Below, one piece after another: positions 1 to 10,000 of a stretch of DNA of 10,000 nucleotides. The position numbers were made by a program, and so were the translations under genes. Origin of the DNA: Leptospira borgpetersenii serovar Javanica. GTDB taxonomy: Bacteria > Spirochaetota > Leptospiria > Leptospirales > Leptospiraceae. Every line of letters begins with the position of its first letter. The stretch's first letter is position 1. Below the pieces are notes generated by a model. The model had not been told where the DNA came from. It saw nothing but the letters and a program-made list of their open reading frames with translations, and did no database searches. Location: contig NZ_QAJG01000027.1 of assembly GCF_003046425.1 (NCBI RefSeq), positions 1-10,000 of the forward strand, read 5' to 3'.

Positions 1-84
1 TATATTCAATCTCAAAAATTTAGGCTATATTTGGAGTAGATTTTTAGATAACGAAACAACTCATGTTTCATACTCGTTTTTCAT

Positions 85-171
85 GAGGAAAGTCGGATCT
101 TCAAGGAGAGATACCGTTGGGCTTTTAAGAAAGAAAAAAGTCTAATCCTCGATGAATTCGTAGAAGTTACC
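85..171 (+). pseudogene. Transposase remnant, N-terminal fragment
   Basis: Read in the frame starting at 85, the plus strand encodes EESRIFKERYRWAFKKEKS followed by LILDEFVEVTGF. This resembles the conserved N-terminal helix-turn-helix part of DDE/integrase-core transposases, where the usual pattern is an RYR..KKEK.ILDEF...TGY run followed by RKYAIRLL. The resemblance stops at 171; the expected RKYAIRLL segment is replaced by unrelated sequence. No start codon lies in frame upstream: the frame is closed by TAA at 49-51 and no ATG follows. It therefore looks like a decayed or deleted insertion-sequence fragment, not a gene. The call rests on remembered family patterns over about 29 residues, so the exact IS family is not assigned. 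The rest of 1-243 shows nothing I can support. Confidence 0.45.
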
Positions 172-243
172 GGATTTGAGACTCCGCTATCTCACAAAGA
201 TTATGCATCCTCTATATTTACAGACGTTAAACCCAATAAATCG

Positions 244-1515
<1,272 letters not shown>

Positions 1516-1521
1516 CAAAAT

Positions 1522-1526
1522 CTCCT
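1522..1526 (-). promoter_or_regulatory. Ribosome binding site of the NlpC/P60 gene
   Basis: AGGAG on the minus strand is separated by 6 nt from ATG 1513-1515. It decides the start against the adjacent in-frame TTG at 1516-1518. Confidence 0.6.
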
Positions 1527-1563
1527 AATATACAAATTTGAGAATATATAAAAGTTCATCCTT

Positions 1564-3418
<1,855 letters not shown>

Positions 3419-3425
3419 TCCCATT

Positions 3426-3454
3426 TATCTAAGAAAGAGACAAAATACGATCAA
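3426..3454 (-). promoter_or_regulatory. Weak candidate promoter of the pduO-POT-NlpC cluster
   Basis: On the minus strand TTGATC (3454-3449) is followed after 17 nt by TAGATA (3431-3426), which would start a transcript about 20 nt before the adenosyltransferase ATG. Spacing and position are good, but the -10 match is poor (3 of 6). Confidence 0.22.
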
Positions 3455-3500
3455 AACAATGGAAACGACGGATGGAAAGAAAAGGACTTTTTTTATAAAA

Positions 3501-3542
<42 letters not shown>

Positions 3543-3553
3543 TTTGACAAAAA

Positions 3554-3629
3554 TTTCCTAAACTAAGGTTCGGCTCTCTCCGCACAATACTTTAGGAAAA
3601 AATATAAAAACTTTCACCTCCGTCCTAAA
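3554..3629 (+). repeat. Three-part inverted repeat in the flagellin leader
   Basis: TTTCCTAAA (3554-3562) and TTTAGGAAA (3591-3599) are a perfect 9-bp inverted repeat with a 28-nt gap. TCCTAAA occurs again at 3623-3629, so the middle arm can pair with either outer arm (9 bp or 7 bp) but not both. The second pairing would put the anti-Shine-Dalgarno sequence ACCTCC (3616-3621) in the hairpin loop. As DNA, the same dyad could instead be a protein-binding site. Confidence 0.55.
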
Positions 3630-3669
3630 ACAGAGTGGAAGTTCGCAGTGGAAAACAAAGGCGGTTCCC

Positions 3670-3706
<37 letters not shown>

Positions 3707-3711
3707 TGACA

Positions 3712-3717
3712 GGGAGG
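3712..3717 (+). promoter_or_regulatory. Ribosome binding site of the flagellin gene
   Basis: GGGAGG sits 8 nt before ATG 3726-3728. It is strong and well spaced and fixes the start at the canonical flagellin N-terminus MIINHN. It is also one arm of the proposed leader pairing. Confidence 0.8.
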
Positions 3718-3725
3718 TTGTGAAA

Positions 3726-4577
<852 letters not shown>

Positions 4578-4650
4578 TCGTAAGGGTTCTAAAAATTCTT
4601 CTGAAAGAGAAAATCTAAGATGAACCTGAAAACCTTTACCGTGATTGTAG

Positions 4651-4683
4651 AGGCCGTTCCAATTGGGCGGCCTTTTTGTTTTT
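4651..4683 (+). terminator. Intrinsic terminator of the flagellin gene
   Basis: AGGCCG (4651-4656) and CGGCCT (4668-4673) form a perfect 6-bp GC-rich stem around an 11-nt loop that contains the palindrome CCAATTGG. The stem runs directly into TTTTTGTTTTT. It begins 73 bp after the flagellin stop codon. The minus-strand side has no U-tract, so it does not serve the convergent pump gene ending at 4741; I see no clear terminator for that gene between 4684 and 4740. Confidence 0.88.
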
Positions 4684-4740
4684 ACACGATGCGTAAACTC
4701 GACACATCCTTGAATTAATTATATTTTATTTTTTGAACAT

Positions 4741-7700
4741 TCAAACTTGAGAATATTTCACCAATTCCGATTCTCCTTGTTTCCAAAGCAGATAAACCGG
4801 AGGATATACCAATAACTCCAAAATAAAACTCGTAGCAAGCCCACCCACCATCGGCGCGGCGATCCGCTTCATCACGTCCGAGCCCGTGCTACTGGACCAA
4901 AGAATTGGCAACAACCCCATCATTGCAGTAAAAACCGTCATGATCTTCGGACGAACCCTGTGAACCGCTCCGTGAAATACCACGTCGATCCATTCTTCCT
5001 CGGTTTTGAGTTTTCCTTTTTTGAGAGCGTCTTCGTAAGATAGATCCAAATACAAAAGCATAAAAACTCCTGTTTCTGCGTCCAGTCCCATGAGCGCGAT
5101 CATTCCCACCCAAACCGCAACGGAAACGTGATAGTTGAGAATATACAAAAGTCCCACCGCCCCCACCAATGAAAACGGAACTGCGAGCAACACGATCCAG
5201 GTCTTTGTGTACGATCTTGTGTTTACGTATAACAGCAAAAAGATGACGAGCAACGTGATCGGAAGAACATACTTCATTCTTTCCCTAACCCGGATCATGT
5301 TTTCGTATTGACCGCTCCATTCGATCGTGTAGCCGCTCGGCATTTTGATCTTTTGTTCGATCAATTTTTTGGCTTGGTCGACGTAACCTCCGATATCGCT
5401 CGTGGAAGGATCGACGTAAACGTAACCCGCCAAAAATCCGTTTTCGTCCCGGATCATGGAAGGCCCCGTTTTTAAACGGACATCCGCGATTTCGGAAAGC
5501 GGAATATGTCCGAACGTTTGCGTGGGAACCAAAATCGCGCGGATCTTATCTGCGGAATCTCGGAGTTCCTTCGGATATCGAAGGTTTACGGAAAATCTTT
5601 CCCGTCCTTCTATAGTTTGTGTGATCGATTCTCCACCGATCGCGGAAGCCACGATTTGTTGTGCACTGTCCACGGATATATTATATCTTGCTAAATTAAG
5701 CCTTTTCAATTCTATGTCGAGATAGTATCCTCCTGCGGTTCGCTCCGCGAACGCACTTCTGGTTTCGGGGATCGTTTTCAAAACAGCTTCGATCTGGATT
5801 GCGAGTTTTTCAATTTCATCCAAAGAAGAACCGAGAATTTTGATTCCTATCGGTGTTCTCATTCCGGTACTCAACATGTCGATCCGCGCTTTGATCGGCA
5901 TAGTCCAAGCGTTGGTAACTCCCGGAAAATCCATCTCCACGTTTAGCATTCGGATCAATTCTTCCTTCGTGATTCTTTCCGATAAAAACGGATAAAACGG
6001 GATTTGAAAAATTTTAGGCCATCCAGAATAGAATCGATTTGCTTTTCTCCATTCTTCTTTAGGATGTAGAAGTAAAACCGTTTCCATCATGGAGAACGGA
6101 GCCGAGTCGGTCGCGGTTTCTGATCTTCCTGATTTTCCGAAAACCCTTTTGACCTCGGGAATCGATTTGAGTTTTCGATCCATCGCGATCATGAGTTTTT
6201 CTGCTTCGGCTACTCCGATTCCGGATAACGTTGTCGGCATGTAAAGAATCGTTTCCTCGTCCAAAGGAGGCATGAACTCCGATCCCAAACTGAAATACAT
6301 CGGTATCGTAAGAATTACGAGGAGTAACGCGGAAAAGATCGTTCGTTTCGGATTGTGAAGAACCCAACGGCAAACGGGTCCGTAGAACTTAAAAAGAATC
6401 TTACTGACCGGATGTTTTTCTTCGGGATAGTATTTCCCCACAAAAACAGCGGTTGCGATCTTGGAAAGAATCGGACTTTTGAATTCGAAAGGATCAACTC
6501 TCGTGAACAACATTCGAAACGCGGGATCCAATGTGATCGCAAGAACGGCTGCGACGGCCATTGCAATATTTTTTGAATATGCCAAAGGTTTAAACAATCT
6601 TCCTTCCTGATCGACCAAAGCGAACACCGGTATAAAAGCGACTGCAATAACAAGTAGAGAAAAGAATACGGACGGGCCGACTTCCAAAAGAGCTTCGAAT
6701 CGAACCTGGTGATAATCCCCCTTTCTTCCAGAAGTTTCCCATTCTTCCAATTTTTTATACGCGTTTTCGACTTCCACAATCGCACCGTCTACGAGAACTC
6801 CGATGGAGATCGCCATCCCCGAAAGAGACATCAGGTTCGCGTTGATATCCAAAAGAAACATGGGAATAAACGATAGAAGCACGCTGATCGGAATCGTCAA
6901 AATAGGAATGATCGCCGATGGAAAATGCCAGAGAAACAAAAGAATCACCGCCGATACGATCAACATTTCTTCTACCAATTTCCATCGCAGAGTGGAGATC
7001 GCGTTGACAATCAACTCGGATCGATCATAGACGGTAATCAGTTCGGTTCCTTCGGGAAGATTTTTTCGGATTTCCGAAAGCCTGTTCTTCAAACGATCGA
7101 TGACGTTTAACGCGTTTTCACCATGTCGCATAACAATCGTGCCACCGACCACGTCCCCTTCCCCGTTTAGATCCGTGATTCCTCGTCGTAAATCGGGTCC
7201 GAACTGAACGTTCGCCACGTTTTTTAAAAGAATCGGAGTTCCGTTTAAGTCGGTTCCCAAAGAGATGTTTTCTATGTCGTTCAGTGAAGAAAGATAACCG
7301 CGTCCACGGACCATATACTCAGCGCCCGAAATTTCCAAAAGTCTTCCGCCCGTTTCCTGGTTGCTCGCGCGAATTCTTTGGACGAGGGTTTCGAAATCTA
7401 TATTATAAGATCGTAAAGCGTTTGGTTGGATCGTGATTTGATACTGTCTTTTAAATCCTCCGATCGAGGCTACTTCGGAAATTCCAGGAACCGCACCCAA
7501 AAAATATTTGAGTTTAAAATCTTGATAGGTTCTCAAATCGGCGAGATTCGAATTTCCGCTCGTGTCTGATAAAACGTATTGATACACCCAGCCCACGGAA
7601 CTTGCGTCCGGACCGAGTTCGGTTTTGACCCCTGCGGGAAGATTGGATTGAATTCGAGAAAGATATTCCAAAACTCGAGATCTCGCCCAATAAATATCGG

Positions 7701-7998
7701 TTCCGTCCTGAAAAATCACGTGGACATACGAAAAGCCGAAATCGGAAAATCCCCGAACCGCTTTGATCTTCGGAGCACCGAGCAAAGACGTGATGATCGG
7801 ATATGTTACTTGATCTTCTAAAATATCCGGACTTCGATCCCATCTTGAATATACGATGACCTGCGTATCGGAAAGATCCGGGATCGCGTCCAAGGGAATA
7901 TTTCGAAGCGAGACGATTGACGCAACGATCGCGAATAAAGCCAGAATAATAATTATAAATTTATTATATACGGAAAAACGAATTATATTCTGAATCAT
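4741..7998 (-). CDS. cusA: CusA-like heavy-metal RND efflux pump (Cu(I)/Ag(I))
   Basis: This 1085-residue inner-membrane pump exports metal ions using the proton gradient, as the trimer at the base of a tripartite complex. It has the RND layout: helix 1 (about 13-32), a first periplasmic domain, a helix block (about 340-500), helix 7 (about 553-571), a second periplasmic domain and a C-terminal helix block (about 908-1072). Helix 4 carries GVLVDGAIVEVEN with the proton-relay candidate D404. Subfamily evidence: GSEFMPPLDEETILYMPTTL (572-591), SETATDSAPFSMMETV (626-641) and ARIDMLSTGMRTPIGIK (704-720). Met587, Met637 and Met708 align with E. coli CusA Met573, Met623 and Met672, the known Cu(I)/Ag(I) path. 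CzcA-type pumps for Zn/Co/Cd lack the RIDMLSTG sequence. The start at 7998 (MIQNIIRFSV) follows the adaptor stop by 11 bp, with GAGG 9 nt upstream. Copper/silver is strongly favoured but not proven. Confidence 0.93.
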   Translation of the reverse strand: MIQNIIRFSVYNKFIIIILALFAIVASIVSLRNIPLDAIPDLSDTQVIVYSRWDRSPDILEDQVTYPIITSLLGAPKIKAVRGFSDFGFSYVHVIFQDGTDIYWARSRVLEYLSRIQSNLPAGVKTELGPDASSVGWVYQYVLSDTSGNSNLADLRTYQDFKLKYFLGAVPGISEVASIGGFKRQYQITIQPNALRSYNIDFETLVQRIRASNQETGGRLLEISGAEYMVRGRGYLSSLNDIENISLGTDLNGTPILLKNVANVQFGPDLRRGITDLNGEGDVVGGTIVMRHGENALNVIDRLKNRLSEIRKNLPEGTELITVYDRSELIVNAISTLRWKLVEEMLIVSAVILLFLWHFPSAIIPILTIPISVLLSFIPMFLLDINANLMSLSGMAISIGVLVDGAIVEVENAYKKLEEWETSGRKGDYHQVRFEALLEVGPSVFFSLLVIAVAFIPVFALVDQEGRLFKPLAYSKNIAMAVAAVLAITLDPAFRMLFTRVDPFEFKSPILSKIATAVFVGKYYPEEKHPVSKILFKFYGPVCRWVLHNPKRTIFSALLLVILTIPMYFSLGSEFMPPLDEETILYMPTTLSGIGVAEAEKLMIAMDRKLKSIPEVKRVFGKSGRSETATDSAPFSMMETVLLLHPKEEWRKANRFYSGWPKIFQIPFYPFLSERITKEELIRMLNVEMDFPGVTNAWTMPIKARIDMLSTGMRTPIGIKILGSSLDEIEKLAIQIEAVLKTIPETRSAFAERTAGGYYLDIELKRLNLARYNISVDSAQQIVASAIGGESITQTIEGRERFSVNLRYPKELRDSADKIRAILVPTQTFGHIPLSEIADVRLKTGPSMIRDENGFLAGYVYVDPSTSDIGGYVDQAKKLIEQKIKMPSGYTIEWSGQYENMIRVRERMKYVLPITLLVIFLLLYVNTRSYTKTWIVLLAVPFSLVGAVGLLYILNYHVSVAVWVGMIALMGLDAETGVFMLLYLDLSYEDALKKGKLKTEEEWIDVVFHGAVHRVRPKIMTVFTAMMGLLPILWSSSTGSDVMKRIAAPMVGGLATSFILELLVYPPVYLLWKQGESELVKYSQV

Positions 7999-8009
7999 GG
8001 ATATCTGCC

Positions 8010-9092
8010 TCAGTGTTTGTGATCTTCGCCCGAGAAGCCGAAACGTATTTTGGCTTCCGAGTCGAGTAAAAAGGTCGATTCTACGACCACCGTTTGTCCT
8101 TCTTTCAATCCTTCCCTGATCTCGATCCAAGAACCTATGCTCGCTCCGGTTTTAACCGGAACGCCTACGAAACGATCCGGTCCCGTCTGCACATAAACGG
8201 TTTTATGCATCCCCGTGTCGAGGACTGCGGAGGAAGGAACGCTCAAAACGTTCTTCAGAGGAATGTCGATTTCCAGATCCCCGAACATTTGTGGTTTTAA
8301 AATTTGGTTTTTGTCGAAGACTTCGCTTCTGAGTCGAAGTGTTCGATTGTTCTTATCCAGGATTGTGTCGATGCTTGCGATTCTTCCCGAAAAAGTTGTA
8401 TCGGGATATACGTTCGTTCGGAACGAAATTTTTAAACCGACATGCATAACGGAGAGATCGGATTCGTAAATTTGAGAATAGATATGCGCCCTTCCCGACT
8501 TACCTCCTAAGATCAATTCGGAAGGATCCCGTTTGCCGGAAGTCCAAAGACGGATTTGTTCCGTGGAAAGACCGAGTTGTCTGAGGCGAATCTGAGGATT
8601 CTGACCTGAAAACAAGGACGAATCGGATAACAATTCTCGAGCGTGCAACAGTTCCTTATACTCCGTGAGCGCCGTATACAAATCGGGATCATACGCGACC
8701 GTGGAATATGCGGAGATCTTTTTCTCCAAATTTCTTCTTTGGACTGTTTCCGTTCGAATTCCGATCGATTGTTGTTTTTCCAGGGAAAGTTTCAGCTCAG
8801 GAGAAGGATAATTTTTATTTTTCTGAATATTCTCTATTTTGAATATTTCTCCCGATTCTCCGTTTTCAGCTCCACTTGAAGAACTTTGGGAAGAATCGGG
8901 CATTCCGTGTTCTTCTCGATTCTCTTGCGTTTTTGGAACTAGATCCATATTACAAATCGGGCATGTTCCCGGTCGATCGGATGAATAGGTTGGATGCATC
9001 GGGCAGTAATAGATTCCTTTGGGTCGTTTACAAAGAGCCAAAACGGAAACAAGAACGACTAATGCGGTTAAAAGTAGAATTTTCTTTTTCAT
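8010..9092 (-). CDS. cusB: CusB-like periplasmic adaptor with heavy-metal-binding domain
   Basis: This 360-residue membrane fusion protein links the RND pump to the outer-membrane channel. Residues 4-20 are a hydrophobic export or anchor segment. Next comes a heavy-metal-binding domain, YYCPMHPTYSSDRPGTCPIC (28-47) followed by NMDLVP, with Cys30, His33, Cys44, Cys47 and Met49. Such domains occur at the start of CusB-type adaptors and in copper ATPases. A polar Ser/Glu-rich linker (about 53-95) follows, then adaptor regions: KQQSIGIRTETV (106-117), a short hairpin with ALTEYKELLHARELL (141-155), YSQIYESDLSVMHVGLKISF (205-224) and the beta-barrel/membrane-proximal part with LSVPSSAVLDTG (283-294). 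The protein ends in GEDHKH, a small His-rich tail. Its ATG overlaps the channel gene's TGA by 4 bp (ATGA), which suggests translational coupling. The cysteine at 21 follows LAL, a poor lipobox, so a lipid anchor is uncertain. Confidence 0.92.
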   Translation of the reverse strand: MKKKILLLTALVVLVSVLALCKRPKGIYYCPMHPTYSSDRPGTCPICNMDLVPKTQENREEHGMPDSSQSSSSGAENGESGEIFKIENIQKNKNYPSPELKLSLEKQQSIGIRTETVQRRNLEKKISAYSTVAYDPDLYTALTEYKELLHARELLSDSSLFSGQNPQIRLRQLGLSTEQIRLWTSGKRDPSELILGGKSGRAHIYSQIYESDLSVMHVGLKISFRTNVYPDTTFSGRIASIDTILDKNNRTLRLRSEVFDKNQILKPQMFGDLEIDIPLKNVLSVPSSAVLDTGMHKTVYVQTGPDRFVGVPVKTGASIGSWIEIREGLKEGQTVVVESTFLLDSEAKIRFGFSGEDHKH

Positions 9093-10000
9093 AAGGATTC
9101 TCCCGGGTGCGGATCGGATGGAAGGGATGGCGCCGGGGTTTCGGGCATTTTTGAATTCTTTCGAGTTTTGTGATCGTGTTCGAAGTACAGCCCGGTTTCT
9201 TTTCTCGGATAAAAAAGACTGAGCAATCTAAGAATGTTCAGAATGGATTCGTTTTTTCTTTCATAGAGGTCTTCTTTACGAATCTTTGCGTTGATCACTT
9301 CCACTTGCGCGACGAGAGCGTCTTGCAATTTCGTCTTACCGGGAAGATATAAATTGGAATTAGCTTGAACCGATTTTTCCAATTCGGGGATCAATTGTTT
9401 TTGAAGAATCTCGAGTTGTTTGCCGACTCCTCGGATGAGTTCGAAGTTTCTTTGCAGTTCGGAAACGATTTGTTTTCTCGCTTTTTCCGTGGATTCTTTT
9501 CCTGCGTCCGCTTGTTTTTCATATTGTCCCGTGATACTTCCCCATTTCAAAGCGGACCAAAACGGAACCTTCATAGTCACGCCAAAGCTAAAAAGATCTC
9601 CTCTGTATTCGGTCGTACCCATCAAACGATAATCCAGAGGACCTCGGTCCAACGCAAAAGTTTGCGATTTTCGTTTTATATACGAAACAAAAACCTCGGT
9701 TTGAGGAAGAATGGAGAGTTTACTCAGACGAACGGATTCCTTCAGACGTTTTTCCTCGACTAAAAATGCTTTATAGTCCGGGTTTTCCGTCGCGGAATTT
9801 TCGATCGAACCTTGCAGAGAAAGAATTGTATATTCGTTTTCTTTAAAGTACGAATCCAAATCCAAGGAAGAAAGTTCGTTTTTAGAAAGCCGATCTCCGA
9901 TCTGAAAGTAACTTAACTGAGAGGAAAGGTCTTTGAGATTGGTGGCGTATTCGGTTTCCCTCTCTAAAGATTCTGTTTTTGCGATCGCCGGTTTAAACGC
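9089..10000 (-). CDS. TolC/OEP-family outer-membrane efflux channel, partial (5' end off the window)
   Basis: The last 303 residues are visible. The frame is open to the window edge with no stop, so the true start lies beyond 10000, and the in-frame TTG at 9865 is internal. The visible part has the second OEP repeat: NPDYKAFLVEEKRLKESVRL leading to SKLSILPQTEVFVSY, a beta-strand segment GDLFSFGVTMKVPFW, then a long alpha-helical hairpin (KARKQIVSELQRNFELIRGV, then ELEKSVQANSNLYLPGKTKL and QDALVAQVEVINAKIR). These are typical of TolC-like channels that form the outer-membrane exit duct. The C-terminus is polar and Pro/His-containing (FEHDHKTRKN... SDPHPGESL), possibly a periplasmic tail. It is the upstream gene of the metal-efflux operon and would be the CusC counterpart. 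The family is sure; the symbol is withheld because the start and full length are unseen. Confidence 0.88.
   Translation of the reverse strand, partial: AFKPAIAKTESLERETEYATNLKDLSSQLSYFQIGDRLSKNELSSLDLDSYFKENEYTILSLQGSIENSATENPDYKAFLVEEKRLKESVRLSKLSILPQTEVFVSYIKRKSQTFALDRGPLDYRLMGTTEYRGDLFSFGVTMKVPFWSALKWGSITGQYEKQADAGKESTEKARKQIVSELQRNFELIRGVGKQLEILQKQLIPELEKSVQANSNLYLPGKTKLQDALVAQVEVINAKIRKEDLYERKNESILNILRLLSLFYPRKETGLYFEHDHKTRKNSKMPETPAPSLPSDPHPGESL

Noticed and set aside
1516..1518. TTG start one codon before the NlpC/P60 ATG
   Set aside because: Only 3 nt from AGGAG; the ATG at 1515 has the better spacing.
3544..3549. Perfect TTGACA as a -35 box for the flagellin gene
   Set aside because: No acceptable -10 hexamer lies 16-18 nt downstream (GGTTCG region).
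7999..8130. 44-residue N-terminal extension of the RND pump reading frame
   Set aside because: The extra residues are Arg-rich and unlike RND pumps, and they lie inside the adaptor gene. ATG 7998 gives the usual short cytoplasmic start before helix 1 and has GAGG upstream.
8013..9092. Adaptor protein as a classical lipoprotein (Cys21 after VLAL)
   Set aside because: Leucine directly before the cysteine does not fit even the relaxed spirochaetal lipobox well. The hydrophobic segment is kept as an export or anchor signal only.
9365..9763. 132-residue open frame on the plus strand
   Set aside because: Entirely antisense to the TolC-family gene, Phe/Ser/Arg-rich with no recognisable domain. It is a shadow of the real coding frame.

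Overview
The window most likely comes from a spirochaete of the genus Leptospira. The evidence is a short FlaB-type flagellin beginning MIINHN, a metal-efflux RND operon, a PduO-type adenosyltransferase, and a transposase remnant of a kind I associate with Leptospira. Base composition looks moderate (low-to-mid 40s % GC by eye, not computed). I cannot name the species.

Left edge (1-243): no intact gene. A short plus-strand stretch still translates as the N-terminal part of an insertion-sequence transposase, so the block probably ends at an old IS scar.

Minus-strand cluster (244-3398), transcribed right to left: a PduO-type ATP:cob(I)alamin adenosyltransferase, a POT/PTR2 proton-coupled peptide transporter overlapping it by 25 bp, and, 48 bp further on, an exported NlpC/P60 peptidase. 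The last two could release and import peptidoglycan peptides.

Middle (3399-4683): a divergent intergenic region of about 330 bp, then a single flagellin gene on the plus strand closed by a strong intrinsic terminator. The flagellin's long leader is the most unusual part of the window. It holds a perfect 9-bp inverted repeat, a third copy of the TCCTAAA half, an exact anti-Shine-Dalgarno sequence, two GC-rich hairpins and several mutually exclusive pairings around the ribosome binding site. This looks like a candidate RNA switch, thermosensor or CsrA target controlling flagellin translation.

Right half (4741-10000), minus strand: a CusCBA-like copper/silver export operon in the order TolC-family outer-membrane channel (cut by the window edge), periplasmic adaptor with an N-terminal heavy-metal-binding domain, and RND pump. 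The pump keeps all three methionines known to form the Cu(I)/Ag(I) path in E. coli CusA. The genes are tightly packed (4-bp overlap, then an 11-bp gap), so they are probably translationally coupled and assemble one envelope-spanning complex.
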